From: Thermoplasmata archaeon
GTDB lineage: Archaea; Thermoplasmatota; Thermoplasmata; Thermoplasmatales; Thermoplasmataceae
DNA: 64,000 nucleotides
NCBI GenBank assembly: GCA_021797555.1
Contig: JAJZZM010000020.1
Location: 62,001-126,000 of the forward strand
Direction: 5' to 3'
A program made the position numbers and the translations under genes. How positions within the stretch are numbered: position 1 is the first letter of the stretch; each line of letters opens with the position of its first letter. The notes beneath the pieces are model-generated. The model worked only from the letters and a program-made list of their open reading frames with translations. It ran no database searches and was not told the DNA's origin. This document shows, one piece after another, positions 1 to 8,782 of this stretch.

Positions 1-642
1 CATATGAATATTATAAATGGAACTGTATATAACAAACAGTATGATTATACATTGTCAAATGTTAGAATATTTGATAAAAATGGAACACTTGGTTATACAA
101 ATAGCACAGGCAATTTCTCCATATACATAGGCAACGGAACATATAATACAACGTTTTCTGAATATTTATATAAGAATTATTCAAAAAATATATCAAAGAC
201 GGACAATCCAATTGGGATATATATGTTACCGAAGAGTGTTGTTGTCACTATTATAAACTTCAACATATTGCATTATATACCAATAGCATTTTATTTCGTT
301 TATGTTTCATGGAATGAATATACATTAAGCAACTTTGGTTTATATAAGGTATATTATTCAACAAATCAGTTTATGGAAAATCCAAAAAGTGTAACAATAT
401 ATAACCAGGGAACAACATACACAGTATTATCCGGGCTAACACCTGGGAAAACATATTATATAACGGTTACTGCATATTCAGCTAACGGTTCATTTATATC
501 AACCCAGCAGATATCAGTGTATTATAATCCTGTATATTATGTATTAAATGGAATACTTATAGGCGGAATTCTGGCGTATATAGGATTTATGATAAAATTT
601 TTCGTAAAAAGGAAAAAGAAAGATGATGATTTTAATTTTTAA
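1..642 (+). CDS. C-terminal part of a membrane-anchored surface protein
   Basis: The reading frame is open to the left edge, so the ATG at position 4 is probably internal and the true start lies outside the window. The visible part begins inside a carboxypeptidase-regulatory or Cna-B-like beta-sandwich (motifs NGTVYN and NSTGNFSIYI). A fibronectin type III-like repeat follows (LSGLTPGKTYYITVTAYS, about residues 143-160). The protein ends with one hydrophobic segment (about 180-202) and a basic tail RKKK, which suggests the bulk lies outside the cell with a C-terminal anchor. Several N-x-S/T sequons fit N-glycosylation by the AglB encoded further on. No enzymatic motif is seen. Confidence 0.7.
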   Translation, partial: HMNIINGTVYNKQYDYTLSNVRIFDKNGTLGYTNSTGNFSIYIGNGTYNTTFSEYLYKNYSKNISKTDNPIGIYMLPKSVVVTIINFNILHYIPIAFYFVYVSWNEYTLSNFGLYKVYYSTNQFMENPKSVTIYNQGTTYTVLSGLTPGKTYYITVTAYSANGSFISTQQISVYYNPVYYVLNGILIGGILAYIGFMIKFFVKRKKKDDDFNF

Positions 643-657
643 ATAATAAAGTAATAT

Positions 658-1686
658 TTATTCTATTTCTTTTAATATTTCTTTTTTTGCTATATCCATA
701 TTTTTTAATTTCTGGTAGGAAATTTCCCTTGATCTCGTTCTTAATCCACAGTCTGGATTTAATCTAATAAGATCGGGTGGTAGTATTTTCAATGTATAGT
801 TGATTCTATCCTTTATTAATTCAACAGGTTCAACATAATCTATATGGACATCTGTTACCCCAAGGCCGATAAATTTCTTTTTATCATTCAATTCATTAAA
901 ATATTTTAAATCCTGATAACCAATCCTTTTTGAATCATCAATGCCATTTTCTAACGTATCCCTGTTTGCAAATTCAAGATTTAGTCCATCTATTTTTATA
1001 TCATTCATAACGTCGTATAATAATTTATAATCACTACTATAACATACATGAATTGAAACTTCACAGTTATCTATGTTTTCCACAGATTTATTTAATGAAT
1101 CAACAACAATATTCATTTCATCAGGATGTGTTGTTGTTGCAGGCTCATCCAGCTGAATCTGCAACTTTTTATTTGGGAATTTACTATCCCATAGTTTTTT
1201 TAAATCCTTTATTTCATTATTTAATAACCCTGCAAAGGCCATTGCTGTTTCATACCTGTCATTGTAATGCTCGTTGAATGACCAGTCCATCATTGTGTAT
1301 GGTCCTGTAACAGGTATTTTTATATTTTCATAATTCTGGGACAACAGGAATTTCAATTCGTCTGAATGGTATGATTCTTTTATGCCCATATCCTCTATAA
1401 TGCTACCTTTTTTGTAATACCTGTTGTCAAAGGATCTTACAGGGCCATAAAATTTTATGCCATTTATTCTATTGGCCTGGTGCTCATACATTTCCCAGCG
1501 GAACATTTCTCCACCGACACCGATATTATTTAATCCTGCCTTTTCAAACTCTTTTACCGTTTCTATTGTGGCTTTCTCCGCAAGTCTATAAAATTCATCA
1601 CTGCCATAAATTTTATGGAAAACTGAACTTAATTCCTTTGGCTTTCTGTAACTTCCTATTTCCTGAGATATTAAATAATTATTCAT
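658..1686 (-). CDS. metE: Cobalamin-independent methionine synthase, catalytic (MetE C-terminal-type) protein
   Basis: The protein matches the catalytic barrel of MetE, which moves a methyl group to homocysteine through a zinc-bound thiolate. Zinc-ligand motifs are visible: HVC near residue 214, LEFAN, and NPDCGLRTR near 313. IQLDEPA is also typical of the family. I chose the ATG at 1686 over a GTG at 1695 because AGGTGA lies five bases upstream of it. The gene upstream (1688-2569) resembles the N-terminal MetE domain, so the synthase is split in two and expressed from adjacent genes. The methyl donor cannot be told from sequence; some archaeal MetE-like enzymes are folate-independent. Confidence 0.88.
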   Translation of the reverse strand: MNNYLISQEIGSYRKPKELSSVFHKIYGSDEFYRLAEKATIETVKEFEKAGLNNIGVGGEMFRWEMYEHQANRINGIKFYGPVRSFDNRYYKKGSIIEDMGIKESYHSDELKFLLSQNYENIKIPVTGPYTMMDWSFNEHYNDRYETAMAFAGLLNNEIKDLKKLWDSKFPNKKLQIQLDEPATTTHPDEMNIVVDSLNKSVENIDNCEVSIHVCYSSDYKLLYDVMNDIKIDGLNLEFANRDTLENGIDDSKRIGYQDLKYFNELNDKKKFIGLGVTDVHIDYVEPVELIKDRINYTLKILPPDLIRLNPDCGLRTRSREISYQKLKNMDIAKKEILKEIE

Positions 1687-1687
1687 T

Positions 1688-2569
1688 TTAATCACCTATT
1701 TTTAACATTAAATTTAACTTTTTATCAGCAATAATTCTCGGCAGGAAATCAAAATATTCCTTATGGCTTACGATTAAATTATCCGAGTCTAAATTATGTA
1801 TAATGTTATTTATTTCATTTAGATCTTCCATTTTTGTATTATACCCATCAATTAATTTTAATCCCGGAACCCTTGATAATTCCTTTGCAATCTCAAAATT
1901 ATTGCTATCATAATCTGAAATTATTGAGTACGGCTTTCCCTTTATATTATTTTTATATAATTTTCCTGTTGTTACAATTTTGACTATAAATTTATCCGTC
2001 AGCGGTGTTATATTAATAATATCAGCCTTATCATAATTTAATGGGTCGTATAATAAAACATCATTTATATTGAATATTTTTAAAATTTTAGAGTATATAC
2101 TTAAAAGCTTTTTTTCAAATTCTTTATATTCCATAGATACCTGTGACATTTTATAAAACGATAATGGAGATGGCAGAAATGCATTAAAATTATCATCCTT
2201 TAAATATAATGGCAGTGGTGGTTCTTCATTTAATGGAGAAAAAACTGCAGGATCAATAATAATATCATTTATTCCATTTATAATAGGCATTCTGTAAAAT
2301 GTATTTGTTTCCTTGAACCTTGTTAATGGACCGGGTTCCATACCATCTATAATAATTGTAAGTGGTCTAAAAATATCATACCAGTTAAATAATGGATCGG
2401 TATGTATAATATTGTAATCCTTATAAATCTTATACAGATCATTTTTTTCATTAATTATCATATCATTCAATGATGAATCCGGTATAATGCCCTTTTCCCA
2501 CCTGTTAATATGTACTCTAAGATCATTTGACTTTGGATATATGCCATAAACCAATTTTTCTATATTCAT
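1688..2569 (-). CDS. MetE N-terminal-domain-like protein
   Basis: A 293-residue protein directly upstream of the catalytic MetE gene, with its stop codon one base before the chosen metE start, so the two are probably translated together. Its order of motifs (PKSNDLR near the N-terminus, WYDIFRPLT, GPLTRFKETNTFYRMP, DPAVFSP) resembles the N-terminal barrel of long MetE enzymes and of the separate N-like proteins found beside metE in some archaea. It lacks the zinc-ligand set, so it is expected to help bind or present the methyl donor rather than do the chemistry. The family assignment rests on motif layout and neighbourhood. Confidence 0.7.
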   Translation of the reverse strand: MNIEKLVYGIYPKSNDLRVHINRWEKGIIPDSSLNDMIINEKNDLYKIYKDYNIIHTDPLFNWYDIFRPLTIIIDGMEPGPLTRFKETNTFYRMPIINGINDIIIDPAVFSPLNEEPPLPLYLKDDNFNAFLPSPLSFYKMSQVSMEYKEFEKKLLSIYSKILKIFNINDVLLYDPLNYDKADIINITPLTDKFIVKIVTTGKLYKNNIKGKPYSIISDYDSNNFEIAKELSRVPGLKLIDGYNTKMEDLNEINNIIHNLDSDNLIVSHKEYFDFLPRIIADKKLNLMLKIGD

Positions 2570-2643
2570 ACAACATAATGTTTTTTCATTAAAAAAAGCT
2601 TTTTGGTTAATATATGATTAATAGTAATAAATTTAAATTTTAT

Positions 2644-3576
2644 TTAATCAACAACATTTTCCATTAATTCGATATATGGCTCTTCGTCTGATATGCTAAT
2701 TTTAGCATTTAATGGTATCAGCATCTGCTCTTCTCCATGGCCGAAGGGTGCACCGTACAGTGACGGCTTATTTATCTCATTCATAAATTTCTGAATTACA
2801 TCTTCTATTGATGGCATTGGTTCTTCCTTATCAAATATTGCCTTGAAATCACCAAAAACAAATCCATTGAACTGTTCAACTATATCTGCAAGTTTCATGC
2901 TGAAAAAGTATCTATCAATATCACCTGATGTAACATCGGTATCCTCTATAAAAAATATTTTGCCTTTTGTTTCAGGTATATAATTTGTTCCCAGCAGTGA
3001 TGCAACCAAGGATATATTTGTTCCTAGGGATAGACCATCGGCTTTTCCTGGTATAATATATTTTATTAACCTGTCATCATATGTATTTATCTTTAAGGAA
3101 TTCCCTGACAATATTTCCATAAAATTTTTGAATACAGGCTTAGATATATAATCCTCATCGGATGATACCATTGGCCCGTGGAATGTTATTAAATTTGAAT
3201 TCCTGTTTATTGCTAAATGCAGTGCCGTTATATCACTGTAACCCATAAATATTTTGGGATGATCCTTTATTACATCGTAATCAAGCGATGATAATATATG
3301 TATGCTGCCATAGCCACCACGTGCACAGAATATTGCCTTTACATTGTCATCCCTAAATGCTGACATTAATTCTTCTGCACGATCCCTGGCGGGTGCCGCA
3401 AGGTCATTCCTCTGATTTAATTTTTTAATATTTTTGCCTACGGTTACTTTATAGCCCAGTTTTTTTAGTTTGGATATCCCCCTTGATAATTTTATCATGT
3501 CAGGTGCACTTGCCGGTGCTATAATTCTTATTTCGTCTCCGGTATTTAATTTAGCAGGTTTTATTCTTTCATTCAT
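2644..3576 (-). CDS. S66-family serine peptidase (LD-carboxypeptidase / MccF-like)
   Basis: The fold signature of peptidase family S66 is clear: IIAPASAP at the N-terminus, ARGGYGS, the nucleophile motif GYSDIT (Ser near residue 113), then a Glu in FIEDTD (near 210) and a His in GHGEEQ (near 278), which would complete a Ser-Glu-His triad. The known activities are cleavage of L,D-peptide bonds in murein and hydrolysis of acylated antibiotics such as microcin C. A wall-less archaeon has no murein, so detoxification or peptide turnover is more likely. The ATG at 3576 is preferred to upstream ATG and TTG codons. It overlaps the M20 gene by 8 bp, so the pair is an operon. Confidence 0.85.
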   Translation of the reverse strand: MNERIKPAKLNTGDEIRIIAPASAPDMIKLSRGISKLKKLGYKVTVGKNIKKLNQRNDLAAPARDRAEELMSAFRDDNVKAIFCARGGYGSIHILSSLDYDVIKDHPKIFMGYSDITALHLAINRNSNLITFHGPMVSSDEDYISKPVFKNFMEILSGNSLKINTYDDRLIKYIIPGKADGLSLGTNISLVASLLGTNYIPETKGKIFFIEDTDVTSGDIDRYFFSMKLADIVEQFNGFVFGDFKAIFDKEEPMPSIEDVIQKFMNEINKPSLYGAPFGHGEEQMLIPLNAKISISDEEPYIELMENVVD

Positions 3577-4732
3577 AATCATCAAACTCTTTTTTTATTT
3601 TTTTTATAGCATCCTGATTTTCCATTATGTATAATACTGCATTTACAGCCGATTTTATTGCTATGGATAATGTACTTATATTATATTCAGGATTTGCGGC
3701 ATCCCTAAACTCATCAGAATGCCCTGGCAAATTGCTTCCTATCTTCATATCTATATGACCTACCGGCACTTTCATGCTTACATTTGCTTCGTCTGTACTG
3801 CCCGATGCAATTTCATCACTTTCATCTATATTTATGGCTTCTATGTTAAATTTTTTTAATTCGTTGCACAATATTTTATCGATTGTTTTATTGAATTTAT
3901 ATTCTGTATATACTGGCATTAAATCCTTTATATTTAATGTTGTTCCAAAACCATCCGATACTGATTTTACCAGTTTCTTTATTTTATCAACAAATGGAAT
4001 TAAAAATTTATAGGATGTTGACCTTATATCAACTTCCAGAACTGCCTTATCTGGAACGACATTGGATGCTTTACCACCCTCTCTGATTATCATTCCTATT
4101 ACCAAATGCTTATCGTTTTTTACTGAATCTCTCATATTATTTATTGCAATATATGATGTTACTAATGCGTCTAAGGCATTTATTCCATAGCTTGGAGATG
4201 CAGCCATGTGGGATGCTATGCCATTAAATGTAAATTCTATTTCGGCGTCTGCCAATGCCTTCGAACCCACCCCCCAGCGGTCATCAGGATGCATGCCTAT
4301 TACAAAATCTATATTATTGAATGCGTTATTATCCGCCATTATTGCCTTACTGCCGGCATAATCACCTATGCCTTCCTCTGATGGGGTACCAAAAACAACA
4401 ATTTTTCCTTTTTTTATTAAATTTTTCAGCACTATTGCTGTGCCGTATGACCATGCTGATATTAAATTATGGCCACAGGAATGACCATTTGGCAAAGCAT
4501 CATACTCTGTTAATAATCCCACTACCGGGGTACCGATTCCATATTCAGCCCTAAAGGCCGTTTTCATATTCATATATGGATTTATTACAGTAAAACCATT
4601 TTCCTTTAATTTGTCTATTATCAATTTTGATGATTTATATTCACTGCTGCCCAGCTCCGCAAAATTATATATTTCCTTTGATAATTCTATTATTGATGAT
4701 TTTTTTTCATTTAGTAAAGATTCGATGTCCAT
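3569..4732 (-). CDS. M20-family metallo-amidohydrolase / aminoacylase
   Basis: At 387 residues this is the usual size for the M20D group. Visible motifs are LLTEYDALPNGHSCGHN (metal-binding), GTPSEEG (catalytic Glu and metal ligand) and IGMHPDDRWGVGS. A dimerisation domain with IRSTSYKFL lies in the middle, and GHSDEFRDAA supplies the last ligands. Relatives remove acyl or aminobenzoyl groups from amino acids or cleave dipeptides. Together with the overlapping S66 peptidase gene downstream it looks like a peptide or conjugate degradation operon in the cytoplasm; there is no signal peptide. The substrate cannot be predicted. Confidence 0.87.
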   Translation of the reverse strand: MDIESLLNEKKSSIIELSKEIYNFAELGSSEYKSSKLIIDKLKENGFTVINPYMNMKTAFRAEYGIGTPVVGLLTEYDALPNGHSCGHNLISAWSYGTAIVLKNLIKKGKIVVFGTPSEEGIGDYAGSKAIMADNNAFNNIDFVIGMHPDDRWGVGSKALADAEIEFTFNGIASHMAASPSYGINALDALVTSYIAINNMRDSVKNDKHLVIGMIIREGGKASNVVPDKAVLEVDIRSTSYKFLIPFVDKIKKLVKSVSDGFGTTLNIKDLMPVYTEYKFNKTIDKILCNELKKFNIEAINIDESDEIASGSTDEANVSMKVPVGHIDMKIGSNLPGHSDEFRDAANPEYNISTLSIAIKSAVNAVLYIMENQDAIKKIKKEFDDYE

Positions 4733-4770
4733 AAATCCATATATATAATTTATTAATATTTTTATCTAAA

Positions 4771-6102
4771 TTATATAGATTTTAACTGCAATTTTATAAT
4801 ATTATTTGCTGCATCAATAAATATTTTTTCTTTGCCCTGTGGTATTACACCACCAGCAGCTATATCATGGCCACCACCAGACCCACCAGCCTTTTCACAT
4901 GCTTCCTTCATAACAAGTGATAGGTTTAGCCCTCTGGATACGAGCGTTTTTGTTCCCCTTGAAGAAATTTTAATATCATCACTTCCAGAATTAAAGCCTA
5001 TTACCGGCTTATCAGGTTTCATTGCGTATAATTCCAGGGCACCAGATATTGGGCCTGCCATTTCTGATTCAGGCGAATAAAAATATCTTAAATATTTTTC
5101 CTCTTTTATTTCAGAATTTGCCCTGTATATATAATCAATTAATTTTGTTTTGTATATTTTTACGTTGTTTAACATATCGTTTTCAACGCTTTTATCCCCT
5201 AAAAAATACTGAACAGGCACTGACTGGTTTGCAGTTCTGCTATTTCCATCTATTATTGAATTTAATTCTTTTGATGAGAAACCAAGGTCATCGAAATATA
5301 AAATATCACTTTCAAGGTATTTTATTGCATCCATACCAACATTATTTTCAAGCATTTTTAATGACAGCAAATTTCCAAGCAATTTATTATCATCTGTTGT
5401 AAGTTCCATAACACTTTTGTTACTATCAATATTATTTTTGCTGAGAAAAGCCCCAACTTTATCCGGATAACCACTTAAATTAATAAAAAAAGGATCCAGA
5501 GAATATGTAATCCCGTCCTTTATATTGCCTTCAAAATTTAATACATGTTTTGTTGGATATGTGTTGTAATTATCATATAATGCCTTATTTAATCCTGATA
5601 ATCCACCTATATCCTGTTTATCCGCTATTACACCGGCCATAAAAAATGGGAATAAATCCTTGTTATTTTCATCTATAACTAGGGAAAATATAAAAGCCAT
5701 TGTCGCACCGCATGCCTCCCGTGTTCCATTTATTCCATAATCCCGGGCATTTATATTTATACCTTTGACATCTGATTTGCTATAAAAATGATGATCTAAA
5801 ATTATAAATTTTTCATAATCTGCAATTGATTGGGCCTGTGATGAACCTGCATCAACTATTATATTTAAAACGTCTGGCTCCTCATCGTATAACTCTCTGA
5901 ACCCTTCATTATCGAGGTTCTTTATATAACCTGAATGGTATTTTATATCCAGCCTTTCAAGTGTTTTTAATAAAATAATTGATGAGCTTACACCATCACC
6001 ATCGTAATGGGCTAAAACCCTTACATATTTATTTTCTTTCAAAATGTTTGAGGCTTTTTTTAAAATATTAAATAGGTCTTCATTTAGAATATCTTTTATC
6101 AT
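4771..6102 (-). CDS. DHH-family single-strand nuclease, archaeal RecJ / GAN-like
   Basis: A 443-residue DHH phosphoesterase. Near the N-terminus HYDGDGVSSS gives the first metal motif (position 2 of the usual DxD). IVDAGSS and LDHHFY (the DHH motif, about residues 103-108) follow. The C-terminal DHHA1 part ends with the glycine-rich GGSGGGHDIAAG. Archaeal members of this architecture are RecJ-like 5'-3' exonucleases, including GAN, which binds GINS in the replisome and resembles Cdc45. The start ATG overlaps the stop of rps15 (ATGA), as in many archaeal genomes where this nuclease follows S15. The replisome role is inferred from the family. Confidence 0.87.
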   Translation of the reverse strand: MIKDILNEDLFNILKKASNILKENKYVRVLAHYDGDGVSSSIILLKTLERLDIKYHSGYIKNLDNEGFRELYDEEPDVLNIIVDAGSSQAQSIADYEKFIILDHHFYSKSDVKGININARDYGINGTREACGATMAFIFSLVIDENNKDLFPFFMAGVIADKQDIGGLSGLNKALYDNYNTYPTKHVLNFEGNIKDGITYSLDPFFINLSGYPDKVGAFLSKNNIDSNKSVMELTTDDNKLLGNLLSLKMLENNVGMDAIKYLESDILYFDDLGFSSKELNSIIDGNSRTANQSVPVQYFLGDKSVENDMLNNVKIYKTKLIDYIYRANSEIKEEKYLRYFYSPESEMAGPISGALELYAMKPDKPVIGFNSGSDDIKISSRGTKTLVSRGLNLSLVMKEACEKAGGSGGGHDIAAGGVIPQGKEKIFIDAANNIIKLQLKSI

Positions 6103-6536
6103 AGAACTCTATTTAATGACCAGTCCTTTGATAGGCGGCCTGTGCGCTTATAATACCTCATTAATCTCAGGATCTTTGACATTATTAATTCTTTTCCTCT
6201 TTTATTGCTTATGTCATTTTTATTTAAAAGAAGGTGTTTTGATACATTTTTATACCTTTTTATAAGGAACTGCAGGTCCTCAGGTATATCATCCTTTATG
6301 CCATTTTCTTCCAGTATTTTTGTCATTTTTTTATGTAACACTGGCCTGACACCTGGAATAGTATACTGATCCCTTAATTTAACTCCTATTTTTGAAGTCG
6401 ACATTCCCTCTTTCTTTAATTTTACTATCTCTTCCTTTATCTCATCATCTGAAAGTTGAATCCATGAGGGCTTTTCAGCCATTGTGATTCTTCTTGATCC
6501 GGATTTTCCTCTCTTACGTGTATGCATTCGTGCCAT
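6099..6536 (-). CDS. rps15: Small-subunit ribosomal protein S15 (S13e type)
   Basis: A 145-residue protein with the archaeal/eukaryotic S15 layout. The basic start ARMHTRKRGKSGS is followed by an N-terminal extension with PSWIQLSDDEI, and then the core that binds 16S rRNA (KILEENGIKDDIPEDL through LRLMRYYKRTGRL). A TATA-like box lies about 25-30 bp upstream of the ATG on the minus strand, so the transcript has little or no leader. The gene overlaps the DHH nuclease gene by 4 bp, which links ribosome and replication genes in one transcript. Confidence 0.96.
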   Translation of the reverse strand: MARMHTRKRGKSGSRRITMAEKPSWIQLSDDEIKEEIVKLKKEGMSTSKIGVKLRDQYTIPGVRPVLHKKMTKILEENGIKDDIPEDLQFLIKRYKNVSKHLLLNKNDISNKRGKELIMSKILRLMRYYKRTGRLSKDWSLNRVL

Positions 6537-6618
6537 AGAAATCGATAGTATATTATTATTATAAATTTATCTTTTTTGTTTTTTTACTGATCTCATATTT
6601 ATACATCACCTTTGCATT

Positions 6619-7287
6619 TTAATCCACTATTAATTTAAATCTTTCATATTCGGCTATTACTTCCATGCCTGCAGACCATATTGTCAATTCTTTATTAAAT
6701 ATTGAATATGCATTATATTTTTCATATAAATTTGTTATAAAATCACCTTCAGAAAAACCGCCTATTACAACATTTATAGTATCAGCATTTATAATTTCCG
6801 AAATTTTTGATTTGTTTCCTCCCGGGGATAAAACTATAGTTTTCCCATCAAGTTTTTCAAGAAATGGGAGCAATTCACCATCGTGTAATGATAATAATGT
6901 TTTACCATTATTTTCTATAATTTTTTTCCTGAATAAATCCTCTATTAAACCTGTAAATCTATTATATGACTTTGGAACATTAACCTCCGGGTTTATATTT
7001 ATTATAAAATTATTTTTTGTATGTATATAAACATCCAACAATTTATTTTTATTCAGTATAGATTCCATTGCCATTTCAAGAAAAATATAAATAATGTCAG
7101 GCCTTCCAAATCTATTTGATTTGCCTGGAAAATATTTATCAATTGATGAATGCATATAATTTGAATCCAGTAACATTTCATCTGCGTTCTTATGATTTTT
7201 TGATGCAATTTTTCTTATGGATGGATCATGCAACATTTTTTTAGGTATTAACTCTAATTCTGCATCGGCAATAATTAATCTTAACAT
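6619..7287 (-). CDS. nep1: rRNA pseudouridine N1-methyltransferase Nep1 (Emg1)
   Basis: At 222 residues this matches the SPOUT-class Nep1 family, which methylates N1 of a pseudouridine in helix 35 of small-subunit rRNA and helps assemble the subunit. Typical stretches are LILDAEL-like LIIADAELELIP at the start, HNxxDEMLLDSNYMHSS, RPDIIYIFLEMAMES, NVPKSYNRF, and the SAM-binding knot region near the C-terminus (IGGFSEGDF, YSIFNKELTIWSA). It sits between htpX and rps15 on the same strand, 82 bp ahead of S15, which fits a ribosome-biogenesis role. Confidence 0.93.
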   Translation of the reverse strand: MLRLIIADAELELIPKKMLHDPSIRKIASKNHKNADEMLLDSNYMHSSIDKYFPGKSNRFGRPDIIYIFLEMAMESILNKNKLLDVYIHTKNNFIININPEVNVPKSYNRFTGLIEDLFRKKIIENNGKTLLSLHDGELLPFLEKLDGKTIVLSPGGNKSKISEIINADTINVVIGGFSEGDFITNLYEKYNAYSIFNKELTIWSAGMEVIAEYERFKLIVD

Positions 7288-7304
7288 TATTACTGTATTA
7301 TAAT

Positions 7305-8324
7305 TTATGATTTACTATTTTCTATTATTTTTACCCTTTTGGCTGTTGAAGGATGGTCCAAACTCAATGATTTCATCACATTTTCTGGTATTTTATCTAT
7401 ATTTGATATTTTTTCCAGTGCGTCTATTAAATACTGTTTGTTTACATATTTTACTGCATTTAAATCTGCTTTTATTTCATTCCTTCTTTTTATCGCAGGC
7501 ACACCTAAAAATATGAATAATAAAAGTAAAATAAAGAATATAGGTGATGCAAAATACAGCAGGGCATTACCTGTAACTAAACCCAATGATATAAAATTTA
7601 TAATAATTATAAAAGTTATAAAGTTTATAAATGATGTTTTCTTATTATGCCTTAATTTTATATGGGATAATTCATGTGCAAGAACTGCGATAATTTCATT
7701 GTAATCAAGTATATTCATTAAATAGCCTGTAATAAAAACATATGCTTCCTTGCTGTTTACCTCAAATGCATTGGCAATCCTATTATTTGTATTCAGTATG
7801 TAAACCGTAGGGTCCTTTATATTCATTTCCGTGGATAACTGTGATACCTCATTATTTATGAAAACATCACTTAATTTAACGGATTTCCCTATAAGAAAGT
7901 TTACCATTGGATTATTTGCAGATATTGCCCATATAAAAATTATAAAGGCATTCAATATAATTAATTCTGAATATTCATGGACTATTTTAATTGTACCACC
8001 CAGTATTAAAGCTATAAAGAAAAATATGGATAAATAAATAACATATCTCCAGCTTAAATCATTTGCCATGTAATAAAAAACATTATTTTCGGAACTTTTG
8101 CTCCTATTAATGTTTCGTTTAAAATATATAAAAAGGCCTGCAATTATCATAATTACTACAAACATTGTTAAGGCAACAAAAATTGAGAATTTTACACCGG
8201 ATAGTACAATATAGGAAATTAAAATTAAAAATAATGATGTATGTGATATTATAGATGAATTCCTAAGCACAAGCTTTTCTTTGTTACTGTTATCACCTGT
8301 ATTTTCCATATATGCATAAGTCAA
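7305..8324 (-). CDS. htpX: HtpX-like M48 membrane zinc metalloprotease
   Basis: The protein carries the zinc motif HELSH at about residues 217-221 inside AVLAHELSHIKLRH, and the third-ligand region RNEIKADLNAVKYV near 285. Several hydrophobic segments flank it: about 28-70, 93-112, 117-135 and 230-275. This matches the HtpX/M48B layout, where the enzyme degrades misfolded membrane proteins with its active site on the cytoplasmic face. The C-terminal helix motif SLSLDHPSTAKRVKII is also typical. Its stop lies 17 bp before nep1 on the same strand. Confidence 0.9.
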   Translation of the reverse strand: MTYAYMENTGDNSNKEKLVLRNSSIISHTSLFLILISYIVLSGVKFSIFVALTMFVVIMIIAGLFIYFKRNINRSKSSENNVFYYMANDLSWRYVIYLSIFFFIALILGGTIKIVHEYSELIILNAFIIFIWAISANNPMVNFLIGKSVKLSDVFINNEVSQLSTEMNIKDPTVYILNTNNRIANAFEVNSKEAYVFITGYLMNILDYNEIIAVLAHELSHIKLRHNKKTSFINFITFIIIINFISLGLVTGNALLYFASPIFFILLLLFIFLGVPAIKRRNEIKADLNAVKYVNKQYLIDALEKISNIDKIPENVMKSLSLDHPSTAKRVKIIENSKS

Positions 8325-8462
8325 ATCTTTTATTTAAATTGCTATGATAAATAAAATTTAGTGCATATTTTTTAATGCCAATTTTATATTTATAATATAT
8401 AAAGATTATGTAAATAATTTTTTAATCATACATTTAAATAGTATAATTAATTAACATAATTA

Positions 8463-8512
8463 TACGTATTAAATATACATATAAATAATACGTATAATTA
8501 ATACGTATAAAA
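8463..8512. promoter_or_regulatory. Three TACGTA palindromes in the tatA promoter
   Basis: The 6-bp palindrome TACGTA occurs at 8463-8468, 8489-8494 and 8502-8507. The last two lie in adjacent 13-bp direct repeats, AATACGTATAATT (8487-8499) and AATACGTATAAAA (8500-8512). The first is set back 26 bp, twice that period. They sit just upstream of the tatA ribosome binding site and overlap the expected transcription start, so they may be operator sites. The binding protein is unknown. Confidence 0.45.
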
Positions 8513-8525
8513 AATAGGTGGATAT

Positions 8526-8738
8526 ATGATAGGAAATATAGAAGATTGGGTTATTATTGCAATTGTTGTAGGACTTTTGTTTTTAGGTCCTAAAAAGATT
8601 CCTGAGATTGCAAGATCTCTTGGAAGGGCCAGAGGTGAGTATGAGAAGGCCCAAAAAGAGATGAATAATGAGATCCATAATGCAACAAATCCGGCAATTA
8701 ACAATGAAAACAAAAATGAAAATGATAACAAAAATTAA
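8526..8738 (+). CDS. tatA: Sec-independent translocase subunit TatA
   Basis: A 70-residue protein with the TatA layout: a short N-terminal membrane helix (WVIIAIVVGLLFLGPKKIPE), the hinge FGP-like motif present here as FLGPKKIPEIARSLG, an amphipathic helix, and a charged, Asn/Lys-rich tail. It forms the pore-like part of the twin-arginine system, which exports folded proteins. The ATG has AGGTGG upstream. An ORF on the opposite strand (8498-8731) is only a shadow. tatC follows after a 44-bp gap. Confidence 0.93.
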   Translation: MIGNIEDWVIIAIVVGLLFLGPKKIPEIARSLGRARGEYEKAQKEMNNEIHNATNPAINNENKNENDNKN

Positions 8739-8782
8739 TAAATATAAGGGTGGTTTAAATAAATACAGAATATGAGGATGAT

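Noticed and set aside
4832-5402. Plus-strand ORFs opposite the DHH nuclease gene
   Set aside because: They are antisense to a well-supported gene, and their sequences are Pro/Leu-rich without motifs.
8498-8731. Hydrophobic ORF on the minus strand opposite tatA
   Set aside because: It is an antisense shadow: the plus-strand frame is a clear TatA with a ribosome site, and the minus frame has no start signal or family match.
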